This document shows, piece after piece, positions 61,380-64,000 of a stretch of DNA of 64,000 nucleotides (the first letter of the stretch is position 1; the number at the start of each line of letters is the position of its first letter). Below the pieces are notes generated by a model that saw nothing but the letters and a program-made list of their open reading frames with translations, made no database searches and had not been told where the DNA came from. The stretch is taken from contig RXIC02000029.1 of the NCBI GenBank assembly GCA_003952965.2, forward strand, positions 145,356 to 209,355, in the 5' to 3' direction. The position numbers and the translations under genes were made by a program. Source of the stretch: Morella rubra (Eukaryota; Streptophyta; Magnoliopsida; Fagales; Myricaceae).

Positions 61380-63542
61380 TTACATAGAGTGCTCGGCAGA
61401 TTGGGGCTGGTACGTGCGTCTCCTCAGCTGGGACTCAGACGCAGGCTGCTGTAAAAAGATTCTTGTAGGATCATTAGGATCAACGTATCTGCAAATGACA
61501 AATAGACATTTAATGAAAAATCCCTCTGTATTAATCTTGACTACAAAAATACAGTAGAAACACTTTCACTTACGCATGTCTCATCATTTCATCAACAGGA
61601 GTTTGTGCTGCTTGCAGAGGATCCACACGAGGCTCTGGCGCCGTATTAGCTTGTTGATTATATTGTCTCACTGAAGAGATCAAGTTGAAAAAGAGTGGAA
61701 CAAAGGTTCCACAGCCTCCTTCCTTGAACAGAATCTTGAATGAGTGAGTGGAGTAAAGTGCCCTGTTCTGGTTTTCTGGAACTACCTGAAATAAGATAAA
61801 TGGACACTCAGGTCCCTGCAAGGGGAAAGGCAGTCCGCATCCCACAATTATAGACCTTTCACGGACTACTTACAGGTTCCACATGACCAGAAATATTGTT
61901 GCAGAGAAATATTGGTTGGTTGAATTTGTCACCATGAACGTAAAGCTGTAAAATGAAATTCAAGAGGTTGTTACCTGGTTGCCCCATGAACACAGCCCAA
62001 ACCATCACATTACATGGCCTACTTGTAGGCTTGAAAACAGAATACAGCCCTATTTACAGGGTAGATAATACTGCCGAATGAAGCCCAATCTAGAACCAGT
62101 GGCAGAGACAGGGGGGCAGACTACTGAGCTGCTATAAGCTTCAAATTTTAAGAGAGAAACTGAAAGGGTAAAAGGTGAATCTGAAGCAAACCCAACCACC
62201 AGAATTGGAAAACAATAAACCCCAACTCAAAGAGGTGTAAGGTGCATAGCAACTTTCTTTAGCTTCGAAAGAAAATGCAAGTCATCGCAACAAAACTGCA
62301 ACCAGGAATGGAGAGCATGGTAGGAATAAATCTTACATACCAGGGGCAAGTCAAAAGCATAAAAGTCCCCCACGGGCTTATTTGCAACGAATACCATGCG
62401 TATATTTGACAAGTAGATTGTTCCCTTTGCTTTAACGTGACCTCCATGAGATCTGAGAATACATAATGAGATACAAAGAGAGAGACTATTAAAACTAGAA
62501 AAACAACCATGAAACTACCTCGCATTCATAATAAATTGATTAAGATGATCATTGCACGCACATCCCAGACAAGGACTCGCAGAATATTGTTTGAATCCAA
62601 TAAAGAAAAGTTGATCTCAAGCATTTATCTTCCAAGTGGGGTTGTTAAATTCACTAAGGCATTCCCCTTCCTCCTATGGATGGCTATGTGTTCCTTGTTT
62701 ATTTTCAACAAATAAAAAGAGATGATCTCAATTCTCAAGTAATTGCCGCGGCTACAGCTGCTATAACGAAAAAATTCCTGAACTAAAGAAGGAAAACCTT
62801 TGAATTGCATAGACCACATAGAAAAGCCACTTGCATACAAAATGATTGGCAGGAAAGCACCAGCTTGATTGTAAATGTTCGACTGCAGCCTCTTGAGAGG
62901 ATAGCTCTTTGAAACGCTGTGCACTTGGTTTGTTTGTTTTTATTTCAAGAAATTCTTAATACATATCCAAGCAAATTCATGTAATAAATAACATCATTTC
63001 CCAATCTTAACATTTTGACAACCTCCGGATAGGTCTACAACTAGTTGGATAGAGGATATAGTTCGATTCATTGTACTTTTGAATTTGATAAACGACACCC
63101 ATGAGAGATCTCTGAGAATAAAATTTCCAATTGGCAGTGGAATGGAGAACAAACCCACACTGTCTTTAAGAACCCAGATATTCCAAACCACATCATGGAA
63201 TGCAGGGAGTTAAATTAATTTTCTTTCCCAAGCTAAAGAATCCTCCTTTCCTCAGAATAATGCATCCTCCTTTAACGCTAAACATTAAATCAAAAAGAAA
63301 TAAGTACGTCACGCCGGTTCCTGAGCAAACCCTAACAAAACCATAATTTAGGAATACAGAAAAAGAAGGCGCAGTATGCTCCGAACTTTCACTTGCACAA
63401 ATTAAGATAAAACAAATGAAGGAGAGACTGACCCGGGGATCTTATCGACCTCGAATTCAACGCCATCTCTGGCCAAGACAAACATCTCGTTGACGAAAGG
63501 AACGGGCATCCCGTTGGGGAACAACTGAGGGTTGAGTGCCAT
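61380..63542 (-). CDS. WBP2/GRAM-like protein (UPF0664 type, At5g11680-like)
   Basis: Small soluble protein with a GRAM/PH-like fold related to animal WW-domain-binding protein 2; the plant role is not known to me. Five exons in transcript order: 63542-63433, 62452-62341, 61945-61874, 61785-61574, 61488-61380; 204 residues in frame. It begins MALNPQLFPNGMPVPFVNEM. The GRAM-like core includes VEFEVDKIPGSHGGHVKAKG, TIYLSNIRMVFVANKP and ALYSTHSFKILFKEGGCGTF. It ends with a conserved tail (RVDPLQAAQTPVDEMMRHA, YVDPNDPTRIFLQQP). The boundary of exon 4 is chosen to give the VEPVVPEN junction; an alternative acceptor about 27 bases upstream would add GPECPFILFQ. Confidence 0.92.
62098..62120. mobile_element. 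Possible truncated end of a hAT-type MITE in a WBP2-like intron
   Basis: CAGTGGCAGAGACAGGGGGG resembles the terminal sequence of the MITE at 38998 (CAGTGGCGGATGCAGGGGGG), 17 of 20 positions. No partner end or target duplication was found nearby, so it is either a remnant or chance. Confidence 0.35.
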
Positions 63543-64000
63543 GGAACAAGGCAAAGAAGATCTCGCGACGCTGTCAACTAACAACTGCAGGAGGGAGGAA
63601 GAGGCCTTGGTCCGGGGATCTGATTACGTTCGATCAATATATATCGGTGATTTGATATTTTGATATTTTGAGTGTGCTGATGCCTGATGGAGCAGCGAAA
63701 AATGTAGGAAACACGTACTTGACCACGTGTCCGACCACGCTCGCGCCAAAATCCCCTCTGCGGTTCGATTTCCACATCCTTCTGGACTGCGTTCTCGCGG
63801 TTGCGGGGACTTATACGCAACGTATGATCGCGAATTGTCGCGAATTGTTATTCCTTCGTTTGAGATAAACAGGCACTTTTTCGCTGGTATGCTTGACGAA
63901 ATGACGCATTGCATCCTTGTTGACTTGAGAAACATTTCACTCTAAACGATATGCTTTATATTTCCTATTTTTAATTTTCAAACCAAAATAATGATAATAA
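63543..64000. other. WBP2-like promoter region and window edge
   Basis: Upstream flank of the WBP2-like gene. Two overlapping open frames at 63668-63945 (plus) and their antisense shadows have no recognisable domain. Confidence 0.4.

Overview
The window is nuclear DNA of a eudicot plant; the species cannot be named from sequence alone. Evidence is GT-AG introns of plant size, CT-rich leaders, telo-box/site II ribosomal-protein promoters, plant-only families (chloroplast GAPA, organellar RAD52-like protein, XTH), and plant TRIM, SINE, hAT and MULE-type elements. Exon boundaries below were worked out by hand from splice signals, reading phase and family knowledge. The summed exon lengths stay in frame for every gene called intact.

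Layout. 1-6.6 kb has no convincing gene and is rich in non-autonomous transposons. The clearest is a hAT-like element (4822-6127, perfect 8-bp target duplication). It encloses a reverse-transcriptase-type coding relic, which is itself split by a 311-bp TRIM retrotransposon. 6.9-9.2 kb is a four-exon XTH with a frameshifting deletion and a tandem duplication in intron 3. 11.4-15.1 kb is a divergent pair, plastid GAPA (-) and ribosomal protein L21 (+). 16.1-21.6 kb is a 13-exon HGSNAT-like membrane protein (-). 26.3-27.5 kb is a decayed SMYD-type SET gene (-). 28.3-30.2 kb is a complex I B8/NDUFA2 gene (-) with two disabling changes. 33.0-34.3 kb is eRF1 (+), followed by exon-like sequence of unknown identity. 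37.0-37.7 kb is RPL10 (+). 38.8-43.2 kb is U2 snRNP A' (-). 43.9-47.3 kb is a SIL1/Fes1-type ER co-chaperone (+). 49.4-53.1 kb is a RAD52-like organelle DNA-binding protein (+). 53.9-58.6 kb is a DUF1350 alpha/beta hydrolase-like protein (-). 59.1-60.8 kb is a frameshifted GT47 exostosin-like pseudogene (+). 61.4-63.5 kb is a WBP2/GRAM-like gene (-).

The genes are not an operon and do not form one pathway. Translation recurs (eRF1, L21, L10). The order HGSNAT-like, NDUFA2, eRF1, RAD52-like, DUF1350 matches, from memory, Arabidopsis AT5G47900-AT5G47860, so the window looks like a conserved eudicot block with other genes inserted. I found no previously undescribed biological system. The best material is the three-level nested transposon, the accumulation of broken genes among intact ones (including NDUFA2 at its apparent ancestral position), and repeated CAG-to-TAG stops in the SET pseudogene.
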